A stretch of 64,000 nucleotides of DNA. Origin: Bdellovibrionota bacterium (GTDB taxonomy: Bacteria > Bdellovibrionota > Bdellovibrionia > Bdellovibrionales > JAEYZS01). Position 1 is the stretch's first letter, and each line of letters begins with the position of its first letter. The stretch is taken from the NCBI GenBank assembly GCA_040386775.1, contig JAZKEU010000017.1, positions 246,316 to 310,315 of the forward strand. Direction: 5' to 3'. The notes beneath the pieces are model-generated. The model was not told where the DNA came from. It did not search any database and saw only the letters and a program-made list of their open reading frames with translations. Positions 63,889 to 64,000 of the stretch are shown in pieces. A program made the position numbers and the translations under genes.

Positions 63889-63912
63889 TTAAGCAATTTT
63901 AGGTAGGAAATT

Positions 63913-64000
63913 TCAATTACCTTTTGGAATCATTTTTTTAGAGTAGTCATAGAGAGCAATGCTCGTTGCGGCCATAACATTTAAAGATTCAACATCAGCG
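63913..64000 (-). CDS. C-terminal end of a SpoU/TrmH-family RNA methyltransferase (partial)
   Basis: The last 88 bases translate on the minus strand as ADVESLNVMAATSIALYDYS followed by KKMIPKGN and stop (TGA at 63913-63915). The run ESLNV...A..IALYDY matches the C-terminal knot motif of SpoU/TrmH methyltransferases, which bind S-adenosylmethionine and methylate rRNA or tRNA. The rest lies beyond the window; the gene is convergent with mvk. Confidence 0.6.
   Translation of the reverse strand, partial: ADVESLNVMAATSIALYDYSKKMIPKGN

Noticed and set aside
1-64000. tRNA, rRNA, CRISPR arrays, prophage or toxin-antitoxin loci
   Set aside because: None could be recognised by reading; small RNA genes cannot be excluded without a covariance search.

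Overview
The window reads as a chromosomal segment of a Gram-negative, low-GC bacterium, most likely a Bdellovibrio-like member of the Bdellovibrionota. This taxonomic call is an inference. It rests on a full type II secretion cluster with a PilM-like GspL, an alternative complex III (act) operon, a mevalonate pathway for isoprenoids, many short secreted proteins and lipoproteins (two with a 'QNC' lipobox), and a FliA-type promoter. No rRNA, tRNA, CRISPR array, phage or intact insertion sequence was seen.

Layout. 1-3964: glycolytic cluster gap-pgk-tpiA followed by secG and a partial FecR-like gene, all on the minus strand; a perfect hairpin covers the gap ribosome-binding site and start codon. 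4032-14029: mixed genes (DUF255 thioredoxin-like protein, secreted endonuclease/exonuclease/phosphatase-type protein, orphan OmpR-type regulator, outer-membrane protein, amidohydrolase, DUF2062 fusion protein, lipoprotein, M48 protease). 14061-16406: a large cysteine-repeat lipoprotein with PKD and TSP1 domains and a candidate sigma-28 promoter. 16486-16944: ssb. 17127-31772: type II secretion genes gspC-D-E-(outer-membrane gene)-F-G-H-I-J-K-L-M-N, all on minus. 32251-35159: a FabD-like orphan and a cobalamin adenosyltransferase/GNAT-like operon. 35285-38370: system II cytochrome c maturation pair. 38516-41961: secreted protein, metzincin-like lipoprotein and an ABC-F ATPase. 42256-49652: actABCDEF. 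49894-53206: small secreted or membrane hypotheticals and an APP1-like phosphatase that appears to start at ATT. 53366-56788: thrS-infC-rpmI-rplT. 56918-63888: mevalonate genes (fni, mvaA, a GHMP kinase, mvaD, mvk) interrupted by a metzincin lipoprotein and a small secreted protein. 63913-64000: the end of a SpoU/TrmH-type methyltransferase.

How the parts fit. Cytochrome c maturation (ResB/CcsA) supports the pentaheme and monoheme cytochromes of alternative complex III. The type II secretion machine is the natural exporter for the signal-peptide-bearing hydrolases nearby. The mevalonate cluster supplies isopentenyl diphosphate.

The most unusual content is not a protein but three sets of short palindromic elements that sit on stop codons, start regions and tight intergenic gaps: a ~75-bp AAAGGTG/CACCTTT element (four copies, one rearranged), an AGTGCTTC/GAAGCACT hairpin (three copies, with a compensatory base-pair change), and CGCCTTTTGG-type hairpins.
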